64,000 nucleotides of DNA from Alphaproteobacteria bacterium casp-alpha6. Lineage in GTDB: Bacteria; Pseudomonadota; Alphaproteobacteria; Rhodobacterales; Rhodobacteraceae. The position numbers were made by a program, and so were the translations under genes. The stretch is taken from assembly GCA_001510135.1 (NCBI GenBank), contig LFER01000041.1, positions 1 to 64,000 on the forward strand. Reading direction: 5' to 3'. Below are positions 20,515 to 29,328 of the stretch, one piece after another. A model generated the notes under the pieces. That model ran no database searches. It saw only the letters and a program-made list of their open reading frames with translations, and was not told where the DNA came from. Each line of letters starts with the position of its first letter. Position 1 is the stretch's first letter.

Positions 20515-21203
20515 GGATCGCTGTCCTTGATGTGACAGGGCATCCCTTGCCCTTGCTCGAAGGCTTGCCCCGCGTGGGAGAGCAGATCATTTCTTGGCTC
20601 TCTCCGGCGCTGCCTGAAGCATCTTATCGATGGTATGATATTGAAGAAAACGGTGAAGACTTACCGGATATTGATGCTTTTGACGGTGTGGTTCTGTCGG
20701 GATCGGAACATGGAGTATATGACGCAACACCGTGGAATAGGCCCTTACGCATCTTTCTGCTGAAGTGCAAAGAACAGAGCAAGCCAATTTTTGGTATCTG
20801 CTTTGGACATCAGATGATGGCCGATACATTTGGGGGCCATGCCGAGTATGCAAACCAGGGCGTTATTGTTGGCGCACGTGCGTTTGAATTTGGTGACACA
20901 TCTCAAGATGCCCATGTCTGGCACAAAGACCAAGTCACGATTGTTCCACCAGGGGCGCGCATTACAGCACGCGCGCCCTACTGCCCTGTCGGTGCCCTAG
21001 AATATGATTTTCCTGCCGCAAGCGTGCAGTTTCACCCCGAATACTCAGAATATCAGCTCTGCGAAATCTTTCGCCGCGCAAGGGATGATTTTCTCACCGG
21101 TGCTGAGGCAGACGGTGCGGTGCAAAGTTTCGCGCAAACGGATGTGAAAACGGATCTGATGGCACATGAAACCGCGGCCTTCTTTCGAAAATATCTCAAG
21201 TGA
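20511..21203 (+). CDS. Class I glutamine amidotransferase-like protein (GMP-synthase-GATase/PuuD-like fold), GTG start overlapping upstream stop
   Basis: PIFGICFGHQMMADTFGG nucleophile elbow and VQFHPEYS. Confidence 0.85.
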   Translation: MRIAVLDVTGHPLPLLEGLPRVGEQIISWLSPALPEASYRWYDIEENGEDLPDIDAFDGVVLSGSEHGVYDATPWNRPLRIFLLKCKEQSKPIFGICFGHQMMADTFGGHAEYANQGVIVGARAFEFGDTSQDAHVWHKDQVTIVPPGARITARAPYCPVGALEYDFPAASVQFHPEYSEYQLCEIFRRARDDFLTGAEADGAVQSFAQTDVKTDLMAHETAAFFRKYLK

Positions 21204-21373
21204 AGCAAAATACGCCACTTGCCGCGTCACCTGTGATCTGCCACCTGCCTCCATTGAGATCAATCAGACAAAGACCTTCGACTTTTTCTTTGAAAAAATA
21301 CTCATGATATTCTGACAGCAGCATAAAATTCTGCACGAAGGCGTAAAAATCATCCGCATTCAAACCTGCTGCT

Positions 21374-22516
21374 CTAGCGTCCGCTCGGGCTTTCTTTGGG
21401 GGATAACTTGCGCCGCCCCGCAATCTTAAAGCGGTCTGCAGTGCCATAATCGCGCAGAGCCACACCAGCAGTAAATTGTCCGAAGACAGGACCATGTTTG
21501 AACAGATGCCCAGAACACCCGCCCGCAAGCAGCACGTTTTCATGTTCAGGGTGCCAATCCACAATGAAATGCGTATCAGGCGTCAGAATAACCTGATTGA
21601 ATTTGCTATCCACAATCCGTTGCCCCTGAAGCCCGGGTAAACGGTGACGAATGTATGTTCGTGTTTTGTTGAGGGACTGTTTTTCGATGAGGCGCTCATC
21701 GTTATTGATATCAATCGGCGTGTTGGGAATAACCACCGCGGCCTTAACACCCGACCCTTCGGAGGATGGAATGCCAAAAGATCCCTGCCCATGATCAATC
21801 CAACACGGCATATTGGCCATATCAAAGGCATCAGAACCCTCTGGCGTAGAGGTGTATAGAACATTTATACCCATAATCGCGGATATGGGTTTTACGGTGC
21901 GCGGGAACATTTCGGCTTTCCAAGCCCCTGTCGCGATGACGATCACATCTGCTTCCAGAGGTTTCCCATCAAGCATCGGTTTTTCAGATGCATCCGTTGT
22001 GACAAGCCCCCTTTTCAAAGTGCCGCCCGCCCGTTTGAACAAATCGATGGCAGTAATGACACAGCGATGCGCCATCAGTAATCCTGCTTCCGGTTCAAAG
22101 AGGGCATAGTCAATTTCATCGACTTTGAACTGTGGAAAACGGTCTTGAATGTCGCGCTGTGAAAACCGGTAGTAGGGCACGCCCACGCGATCAAATGTCT
22201 CGCTTGTCGCGTCTTCCCAATCGCAGTGACCTGCGGTCGCCAGAATCAGGGCACCGCATTCATACATAAGGTTCTGACCGCTTTCTGCCTGCAGTTCCAG
22301 CCACATTTGCCTGCTTTGACGGGCCCATCTTGTGTAAAATTCGTCTCTGCCAGAAATGGCTCTGATGACGCGGTTGTAATCCGAAGATGCTGCTCTGGCG
22401 TGTCCGGGTTCCCAGCGGTCAATAAGCGTCACTTTTTCGCCGCGCCGTTGCAAACTCAAAGCTGTCATCGCGCCGGCGATTCCGCCTCCAACGACAATAA
22501 TGTTCGCTTTGCCCAT
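21374..22516 (-). CDS. FAD-dependent oxidoreductase, monomeric sarcosine oxidase/SolA-like
   Basis: MGKANIIVVGGGIAGAMTALSLQRRGEKVTLIDRWEPGHARAASSDYNRVIR and C-terminal AGGCSGHLFKHGP (flavin-linkage region). Confidence 0.88.
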   Translation of the reverse strand: MGKANIIVVGGGIAGAMTALSLQRRGEKVTLIDRWEPGHARAASSDYNRVIRAISGRDEFYTRWARQSRQMWLELQAESGQNLMYECGALILATAGHCDWEDATSETFDRVGVPYYRFSQRDIQDRFPQFKVDEIDYALFEPEAGLLMAHRCVITAIDLFKRAGGTLKRGLVTTDASEKPMLDGKPLEADVIVIATGAWKAEMFPRTVKPISAIMGINVLYTSTPEGSDAFDMANMPCWIDHGQGSFGIPSSEGSGVKAAVVIPNTPIDINNDERLIEKQSLNKTRTYIRHRLPGLQGQRIVDSKFNQVILTPDTHFIVDWHPEHENVLLAGGCSGHLFKHGPVFGQFTAGVALRDYGTADRFKIAGRRKLSPKESPSGR

Positions 22517-22547
22517 AAAAAAACCCTTGCAGAAACTGTATTTATGG

Positions 22548-22563
22548 ATACTGTATACAGAAT
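22548..22563. promoter_or_regulatory. Putative GntR operator in the divergent FAD-oxidase / glutamine-synthetase-like promoter region
   Basis: ATACTGTATACAGAAT matches 15 of 16 positions of the 17431 palindrome. Confidence 0.75.
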
Positions 22564-22613
22564 ACAATGTGATTTCAAGCACTGATCACGAAAACACAGA
22601 AGGGGAGAAGAAC

Positions 22614-23921
22614 GTGGCGAACGGGGACTATTCATTACCAGAGGGAACACATACCGTCATATTGGGACTTGGGGATATGAACGGTATTATGCGCGGAAAA
22701 CGTATTCCGGCAACGCATTGGGACAGCATTTGTCAATCTGGTAATGCGCTGTCGGTTGCTCTTTTTGCTATCGATATGACCTGCGACGTTTGGGATACGC
22801 CCTATGTGAATTTCGACAATGGCTACCCAGACTGCCACATGATGCCAATGAGCAAACCCGCTTCCATTCCTTGGGAGCCCGGAGTGGCAATGTGTTTCGC
22901 GCGTGCCGAGGGGATGGATCACAAAGAAGTGCCAATTGATCCGAGAAACGTTTTGAAGCGTCAAGTAGAACGTGCTGCCAATATGGGTTTTGAAATCAAT
23001 GTAGGGACCGAGTTGGAATTTTACCTTTTGGATCCAGAAACGAACCAACCGCGAGACGTGGGAATTGATGTTTATGGTTTGGGTCGTGCTGCTGAAATGG
23101 AGCATGTGATTGGCCCAATACGACAGCAAATCAATGAATTCGGTATTCCGATTGAACAGTCAAACCCTGAATATGCGGCAGGGCAAGTAGAGGTCAATAT
23201 CCGCTATGATGCTCCGATGGTTGCGGCTGATCGTGTTGTCATGTTCCGGACCCTTGTAAAACAGCTGGCGGCCCTGCAAGGGTATCGCGCAACATTTATG
23301 GCCAAGCCGTTCTTTGAGCAAAGCGGCAATGGATTCCATACGCATTATTCTCTTTGGAAAGATGGCAAGAATATCCTTTCTGATGGTGGAAAGCTTAGTG
23401 GCCTAGGGCGTAACTTTATTGCAGGATTGCAAAAACGTATATCCGAAGCGGCGCTTTGCGGTTCTGCCACGGTAAATGGGTTCAGACGCCGTCAGCCTTA
23501 TACCTTCTGTCCGATTAACACCTGTTGGGGTATGGACAATCGCACTGTTGCGATCAGGGTGATTGAAGGATCAGAAGCTTCCACGCGCGTTGAAAAGCGT
23601 GATGCCGGGGCGGATTGTAACCCATATCTTTTGCTCGCCACAGATATAGCAGCCGGCCTTGACGGGATAGAGCAAGGCTTGGAACCCTCTGAAATGACGA
23701 CCGGCAATGCTTATGAAGAGGAAGGCGCAGAGCCCATTCCGACCGATCTTGAAACTGCAATCTCGCTCGCGCGCGGGTCAGAGTGGCTCAAGGATGTTAT
23801 GGGGGATCTGATGCATGAGCTGTATTGTCAGCAGTCCGAGCGTGAACTGGCCTTCTTTAACGATTACATGACCAATCGCGTGACACAACATGAACGCGAC
23901 CGTTATCTGGGTAATTTCTGA
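22614..23921 (+). CDS. Glutamine synthetase-like gamma-glutamyl-amine ligase (GmaS/PuuA/GlnT-type), GTG start
   Basis: VGTELEFYLLD, GNGFHTHYSLW, NGFRRRQPYTFCPINTCWGMDNRTVAIRVIEG and ADCNPYLLLATDIAAGLDGIEQG. AGGGGAG precedes the GTG. Confidence 0.88.
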   Translation: MANGDYSLPEGTHTVILGLGDMNGIMRGKRIPATHWDSICQSGNALSVALFAIDMTCDVWDTPYVNFDNGYPDCHMMPMSKPASIPWEPGVAMCFARAEGMDHKEVPIDPRNVLKRQVERAANMGFEINVGTELEFYLLDPETNQPRDVGIDVYGLGRAAEMEHVIGPIRQQINEFGIPIEQSNPEYAAGQVEVNIRYDAPMVAADRVVMFRTLVKQLAALQGYRATFMAKPFFEQSGNGFHTHYSLWKDGKNILSDGGKLSGLGRNFIAGLQKRISEAALCGSATVNGFRRRQPYTFCPINTCWGMDNRTVAIRVIEGSEASTRVEKRDAGADCNPYLLLATDIAAGLDGIEQGLEPSEMTTGNAYEEEGAEPIPTDLETAISLARGSEWLKDVMGDLMHELYCQQSERELAFFNDYMTNRVTQHERDRYLGNF

Positions 23922-24193
23922 TGCAACTCGCGCGTGTGACAGGCACCATCACCGCCACGGCGAAATCTGCGCAGCTTGTTGGGGCAAAAATGCTAATCTG
24001 TGATGTGATGGATACGCATGGGGCTATCATGGAAGCGGCCTGTATTGCCATAGACACAGTTGGCGCGGGCGTGGGGGATCAGGTTCTTGTTGTACGCGGC
24101 TCCGCAGCGCGCATGGCCCTTCAGGCCAATGTTGCCCCTGTGGATGCGGCTGTTATCGCAATTGTCGATACCATTACTGTCAAAGCAAAATAA
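23921..24193 (+). CDS. BMC-P (EutN/CcmL-type) pentameric shell vertex protein
   Basis: MQLARVTGTITATAKSAQLVGAKMLICDVMD...GVGDQVLVVRGSAARMAL...VDAAVIAIVDTITV. Confidence 0.92.
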   Translation: MQLARVTGTITATAKSAQLVGAKMLICDVMDTHGAIMEAACIAIDTVGAGVGDQVLVVRGSAARMALQANVAPVDAAVIAIVDTITVKAK

Positions 24194-24214
24194 CCGTCAT
24201 TAAGGAGAAAACTC

Positions 24215-24511
24215 ATGGCGAAACCAGCAGCGGGCCAAGCGGCCCTTGGAATGATTGAAACGCGCGGGCTTGTCGCCTCAATCGAAGCGGCCGACGCGAT
24301 GGTCAAGGCGGCCAGCGTCACCATCGTGGCCCAAACCAAAGCGGGCGGCGGACTTGTCACCACGCTTGTGCGCGGAGAAGTAGGGGCCGTTAAAGCAGCA
24401 ACGGACGCTGGCGCGACTGCAGCCAATAAAGTCGGTGAAGTTGTCTCTATCCACGTGATCGCACGTCCCCATGATGAACTTGAGGCTCTGATCGAAGGCA
24501 TTGCAGGCTAA
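24215..24511 (+). CDS. BMC-H hexameric shell protein (PduA/EutM-like)
   Basis: [82 protein letters not shown]. Confidence 0.95.
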   Translation: MAKPAAGQAALGMIETRGLVASIEAADAMVKAASVTIVAQTKAGGGLVTTLVRGEVGAVKAATDAGATAANKVGEVVSIHVIARPHDELEALIEGIAG

Positions 24512-24541
24512 CTCACAGAGGTCTTTGAAGGGACTTAAGTT

Positions 24542-25732
24542 ATGACGAATGCCTTTTCCGACTTTGCTGAGACGATGTCTCGGTCCTCAACGTCGCGCAA
24601 CCTTCCTGAGACACCGCATTATCATCGGGTCGCCGTTTTGGGGGGAGGCGAAGACGCACGTCTGATCGCCGCACTTTGCCTTTCAGAAGGGGCAGATGTG
24701 ACATTGTTTTCAGCCTATGGGGCAGAGTTGAAATCACTGCGCAGTTCCTCTGGGGTCACTTTGCGTGGGGCGGGGCCTATGGGCACATATCAGGTAGATC
24801 GCGAAAACGTACCCTCCATTAAGGCCTGTGCGCAACTTGATGAGGCGGTCGCGGCGGCAGAGGTCATATTCTTGAGTGGTCCCGTCCATAAGCAGCGGAC
24901 CTACGCTATGGTCCTCGCGGACCATATAAGTGATGGGCAGGTGCTTGTTCTGGCACCGGGCAGGTCGCTTGGGGCCTTAGAAACGGCGTGGTTCCTGCGC
25001 ATTGGGGGCTGCAAGGCGGATATTACAATCGTCGAAACGCAAGGATTGCCATATTGGATACAGGCAGAAGGTGCGGTTTTGAACCTCGCGCCTGTGGGAG
25101 ACGTTGCAGCCGCAACTCTGCCAAGTCATCGCAGTGCGGTGATTGAGGGATTAAAGCGGTATCTGCCAAATCTGAAAGTCTACAATAGCGTATTGGAGTC
25201 AGGCTTTGCCGATGGCTCGGCAATTGTTGAATTTCCTGCACTTCTGATGAGCGGTCCGGCGCTTGGCAGTGGCGCCATACAGATCCCGATGGGGGGAACC
25301 CCTTTGCCAGAACATCAGAACTTTGCCTCGCTGATCGGCGAAGAACAACGCGGCATCATCACGCTTTTGGGGGAGGAAAGGCGCAGCGTGGCGCGCGCCT
25401 TTGGGGTGCGAAATCTTCCGGAATGTCCGGCATGGCTTGCGACACACGCGGGGCTGCTCAAGGGTGATGCACGTCGTGCCATCCCCGATCAAGCTCAGGC
25501 AAAGGCACTCCTGCGCGACGGTGTGATCGGATCGCTTGTGCCTTTGATTTCCGCCGCCGCAATCGCGGGTGTGCCGGTTCCTGTGACGGAGTCCATGATT
25601 ACACTTGCAAGCGGTGTCTTGGGGGCGGATGTCGCTGCAGCAGGGCGAAGGCTTGATACCATCGGCATTCGCACACAAGACATAGAGACAGCGCGTCAAG
25701 CCATGGACGCCATTGCAACAGGACACCGTTGA
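24542..25732 (+). CDS. NAD/NADP octopine/nopaline dehydrogenase-like protein
   Basis: N-terminal Rossmann HRVAVLGGGEDARLIAALCLSEGADVTLFS; LVLAPGRSLGALETAWFLR; AIVEFPALLMSGPALGSGAIQIP. Confidence 0.72.
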   Translation: MTNAFSDFAETMSRSSTSRNLPETPHYHRVAVLGGGEDARLIAALCLSEGADVTLFSAYGAELKSLRSSSGVTLRGAGPMGTYQVDRENVPSIKACAQLDEAVAAAEVIFLSGPVHKQRTYAMVLADHISDGQVLVLAPGRSLGALETAWFLRIGGCKADITIVETQGLPYWIQAEGAVLNLAPVGDVAAATLPSHRSAVIEGLKRYLPNLKVYNSVLESGFADGSAIVEFPALLMSGPALGSGAIQIPMGGTPLPEHQNFASLIGEEQRGIITLLGEERRSVARAFGVRNLPECPAWLATHAGLLKGDARRAIPDQAQAKALLRDGVIGSLVPLISAAAIAGVPVPVTESMITLASGVLGADVAAAGRRLDTIGIRTQDIETARQAMDAIATGHR

Positions 25733-25733
25733 T

Positions 25734-27113
25734 ATGGATCAGGATCTTCAATCCATTGCTTCAGCGCGGCGCTGCGCTGAGAAAGCTTTCAAAGCCTATC
25801 AGGATTTTCTGGGTACAGATCCTGCACATGTTGACGCAATAGTGGATGCTATGGCGCGCGCCGTTGAGCCCGAAGCCAAACGCTTAGGTCAAATGGCAGT
25901 TGAGGAAACCGGATACGGCAATGTGGACGATAAACGTGTCAAAAACCTGTTCAATGCGCTTTCGGTCGCGGATTTTTTGCGTGATGTAACAACTTTGGGC
26001 ATGTTGTGGCGTGATGATGCAACCAAAGTTGCTGCCTTTGGCGAACCCATGGGCGTCGTCGCTGCGCTTATTCCCGTGACCAACCCGACCTCAACGATCA
26101 TTTACAAAGTACTCTCAGCGGTTAAAGCTGGAAATGCAATCATCTGTGCGCCACATCCGCGCGGGATACGTTGCGGGTTGGAAACTGTGTCCATCATGGC
26201 GCGGGCAGCAGAACAAATGGGTGCTCCCAAAGGGTTGATCCAATGTCTGGATCAGGTCACCATTGCAGGCACAGCGGAGTTGATGAAACACCGCCGTACG
26301 TCGGTTGTTATGGCTACAGGCGGTCCGGCGATGGTCAAAGCGGCCTATTCTAGCGGCAAACCCACCCTTGCTGTGGGTGCTGGAAATGTTCCCTGCTATG
26401 TTCATAAATCCATGGCCAAAGAGCTTGGCGAAGTGGCCGAAATGATCGTGACTTCAAAATCTTTTGACTATGGTACAGCCTGCGTTTCTGAGCAGGCTGT
26501 CATCGCTGATCCCGAAATTGCGCGAGAATTGCGTCATGAACTCAAACTCAAGGGTGCATATTTCTGTACGCCAGCAGAGGCTGACAGGCTTGCAAAAACG
26601 ATCTTTTTGGGTAAGCGCGCTATGAACCCTGAACGGGTGGGCCAGTCACCCTATATCTTGGCCGAAAAAAGCGGATTTTCCATCCCGCCGCGTACGCGAT
26701 GCCTTGTCTCAGAAGAAAGTGAAATCGGCTGGCACAGGCCTTTAAGTGCCGAAAAACTAAATCCAGTTTTGGCCTTTTATGAAGCACGAGACAGTGATCA
26801 TGGCCTTGAATTGGCCCAACAGATTGCGCGTTTTGAAGGATGGGGGCATTCCTCAGTGGTGCATTCCAATGATCCAAGCATTGTGGCGAAATTTTCCTCC
26901 ATCCCGACGGGGCGTGTTTTGGTCAATACACCCGCGATCATGGGGGGAATGGGGTACTCCACAGATCTTGAACCTTCTTTCATGTTGGGAACAGGTACCT
27001 GGTCAGGTTCAATCACATCAGACAATGTGACGGCGCTTCACCTGATCAACATCAAACGTGTGGCCTATCAGAACCGGCCTTGGCGCGACATCTATGAGGA
27101 GTATGCAGAATGA
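25734..27113 (+). CDS. CoA-acylating-type aldehyde dehydrogenase of the BMC locus
   Basis: ALIPVTNPTSTIIYKVLSAVKAGNAIICAPHPR and active-site MIVTSKSFDYGTACVSEQAVI, resembling AdhE-type acylating ALDHs. Confidence 0.88.
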   Translation: MDQDLQSIASARRCAEKAFKAYQDFLGTDPAHVDAIVDAMARAVEPEAKRLGQMAVEETGYGNVDDKRVKNLFNALSVADFLRDVTTLGMLWRDDATKVAAFGEPMGVVAALIPVTNPTSTIIYKVLSAVKAGNAIICAPHPRGIRCGLETVSIMARAAEQMGAPKGLIQCLDQVTIAGTAELMKHRRTSVVMATGGPAMVKAAYSSGKPTLAVGAGNVPCYVHKSMAKELGEVAEMIVTSKSFDYGTACVSEQAVIADPEIARELRHELKLKGAYFCTPAEADRLAKTIFLGKRAMNPERVGQSPYILAEKSGFSIPPRTRCLVSEESEIGWHRPLSAEKLNPVLAFYEARDSDHGLELAQQIARFEGWGHSSVVHSNDPSIVAKFSSIPTGRVLVNTPAIMGGMGYSTDLEPSFMLGTGTWSGSITSDNVTALHLINIKRVAYQNRPWRDIYEEYAE

Positions 27114-27733
27114 GCGGGATTACCATTCGGGCCCTGATGCAAATTGATAACCTGCAACCGAAATTTGCAGCCTATAATGGGGCAACGGTGCAGGGATCTG
27201 TGCCCTTGTCTGGGGATACGGTTCTGATCGGAGAGTTCGCTCCGGGCAACGGAGTGTTTTCCCTCATCGACCGTGCGCTCAAAGCCTCAAGCGTTGAAGC
27301 GACCACACAGATGGTGGAACGTGAGTTTGGGTTCTTTATCCTGCGCTCACCCTCCAATGCGGAGGTCAGTGCCGCGCGCGATGCGATGCTCGCAGAGCTC
27401 GGAGCCTCCATGTCAGACCGCCTTAAACCGGCGATAACAAACACGCAGATTATCACAAGCGTCGAACCCTATCAGGCCCAGCTATTGAACAAATGGCGCA
27501 AAGGGTCACTTTTGGTGCCCGGCCAAACCTTGGGCATCATTGAATGTGCCCCCGCTGCCTATATCTCCATTGCTGCCAATGAAGCGGAAAAGGCCGCGGA
27601 AATTGATATGGTAGAGGTGCGCGCCGTGGGCCGCTTTGGGCGTCTGTTTATCTCTGGGTCTGAAAATTCGGTAAAAACCGCCATTGAGGCGGCCACCACT
27701 GCCATCGAAGCTGTTGAGGGGCGCAGTGAGTGA
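27110..27733 (+). CDS. BMC-T (tandem BMC domain) trimeric shell protein
   Basis: 207 aa, with two BMC-like halves (DTVLIGEFAPGNGVFSLIDRALKASSVEAT / GQTLGIIECAPAAYISIAANEAEKAAEIDMVEVR). Confidence 0.88.
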   Translation: MSGITIRALMQIDNLQPKFAAYNGATVQGSVPLSGDTVLIGEFAPGNGVFSLIDRALKASSVEATTQMVEREFGFFILRSPSNAEVSAARDAMLAELGASMSDRLKPAITNTQIITSVEPYQAQLLNKWRKGSLLVPGQTLGIIECAPAAYISIAANEAEKAAEIDMVEVRAVGRFGRLFISGSENSVKTAIEAATTAIEAVEGRSE

Positions 27734-28917
27734 TGGCGCAGTCGCGGGTCATCGGGGCAGAACATATTCAAGACGCCTACCAGCGTGGGCGTATCGTTTT
27801 TGAAGTCCTCTCTGGAGACATTGTCACCGATCTTGCAGTGGAGACTGCCGAGCGGCTTGGCATTCGGCTATCTGATGGACCACTGGACAAACCCGCCATT
27901 GTTAAAACGGACGGGGCAAAAGCGATGGTGCGCGGGCTTTACCGGCGCTCCTCGCGATGGGTCAGTCCTCATAAAGCGATCCCGCGGCAGGTAAGGCGGT
28001 TTTCAAAACTGGCGCTTGTTGGCGCAGGGGGCGTAGGTGGCAATATTGCCCATCTGGCTGCTCTACAGAATATGGCTGATGAAATCATGCTCATCGATAT
28101 CGTGCCGGGGATGGCTGCGGCGACGGCTCTGGATCTGAACCATGCCAGTGGAATTACAGGCGCCTCTGCGCGGTGTTTTGGCAGCGAAAACCTTGCTGAT
28201 TTGGCCGGCGCTGATGTGATTGTGGTCACAGCAGGCATGGCGCGCCGCCCGGGAATGACGCGCGCGGATCTGATCGACGTGAATAAACGGATCATACATT
28301 CGACCGCCGAAGTCATCCGTGCGCGCGCGCCCGAAGCAATTGTGATTGTCGTCACCAATCCGCTGGATGAAATGACGCTTGAGATGTTCAAAATGACTCA
28401 ATTCCCCCGTGAAAGGGTTCTCGGCATGGCGGGCACATTGGACTCCTCGCGCTTTCGAAATGCCTTGGCGGGCGCTGCAGGTGTTTCACCCGCGGATGTT
28501 GATGCGATAACGCTTGGCAGCCACGGAGATGAAATGACCCCGATCCCCTCGCTGGCGCGCATCAAAGGGCGCCCGTTAGAGAGGTATTTGACTGAAGAGC
28601 AGATAGAGGCTTGCGTCAAGGACGCGGTCACCGGCGGCGGGCAGGTGGTTACGTTAAAAAAATCAGGTTCTGCAACGATCGCTCCGGCGCATGGGGTGGT
28701 TGAGCTTTTGGATCATATCCGCGGAGCGCGCGTGGGTCCCGTACCAGTGAGTGTGATGATGGCGGGTGAATATGGGGTGCATGACGTTGTGCTTGGGGTG
28801 CCGGCGCACTTAGGTAAAACTGGGCTCATTGAAGTTGAAGAACTCCGCCTATCAGAGAGAGAATTGCAAAACCTGCATGCGGCGGCAGAGGCCGTAAGAA
28901 AAAGGCTGGAACATTAA
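27730..28917 (+). CDS. Malate/lactate dehydrogenase-like protein with ~90 aa N-terminal EutQ-like extension
   Basis: N-terminus VIGAEHIQDAYQRGRIVFEVLSGDIVTDLAVETAERLGIRL, then LALVGAGGVGGNIAHLAALQNMADEIMLIDI and LGSHGDEMTP. Confidence 0.88.
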   Translation: MMAQSRVIGAEHIQDAYQRGRIVFEVLSGDIVTDLAVETAERLGIRLSDGPLDKPAIVKTDGAKAMVRGLYRRSSRWVSPHKAIPRQVRRFSKLALVGAGGVGGNIAHLAALQNMADEIMLIDIVPGMAAATALDLNHASGITGASARCFGSENLADLAGADVIVVTAGMARRPGMTRADLIDVNKRIIHSTAEVIRARAPEAIVIVVTNPLDEMTLEMFKMTQFPRERVLGMAGTLDSSRFRNALAGAAGVSPADVDAITLGSHGDEMTPIPSLARIKGRPLERYLTEEQIEACVKDAVTGGGQVVTLKKSGSATIAPAHGVVELLDHIRGARVGPVPVSVMMAGEYGVHDVVLGVPAHLGKTGLIEVEELRLSERELQNLHAAAEAVRKRLEH

Positions 28918-29325
28918 ATGAGCATTCGTAAAACCAGTGGCGGTGGCCGGTTTGAAGAAGTGGGCTCTTATGGTCGGGCCAAACGGGTGGGCCCCTTTGT
29001 TTATGTGGCAGGCACGACAGCGATTGAACCCAGTGGCAAGCTCCACGCGCCCGGTGACAGCTATGCGCAGACGCTGTATATCCTTGGGCGCATAGAAGAA
29101 GCGCTGCGCGGAGTGGGGGCAGAGATGCGCCATGTGATGCGCACCCGTGCCTACCTCACGGATCTGAGTAACGCAGGGGGCTTTATCCGCGCCCACGGCG
29201 AAGTTTTCAAGGGGATCGAACCTGTCCTGACGGGGGTTCAGGCCGGACTGACCCAACCTGGTATGATGGTTGAAATTGACGTGGATGCGATTGTCCATGA
29301 CGCAGAGGGCAAGATCGCCTACTAA
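28918..29325 (+). CDS. RidA/YjgF family protein
   Basis: RVGPFVYVAGTTAIEPSG...MRTRAYLTDLSNAGGFIRAHGEVF. Confidence 0.9.
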   Translation: MSIRKTSGGGRFEEVGSYGRAKRVGPFVYVAGTTAIEPSGKLHAPGDSYAQTLYILGRIEEALRGVGAEMRHVMRTRAYLTDLSNAGGFIRAHGEVFKGIEPVLTGVQAGLTQPGMMVEIDVDAIVHDAEGKIAY

Positions 29326-29328
29326 AAA

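Noticed and set aside
22614-23921. Ordinary ammonium-assimilating glutamine synthetase
   Set aside because: Context (GlxBCD-like trio, flavin oxidase, BMC genes, GntR site) and sequence style fit a gamma-glutamyl-amine ligase better, though this needs phylogeny.
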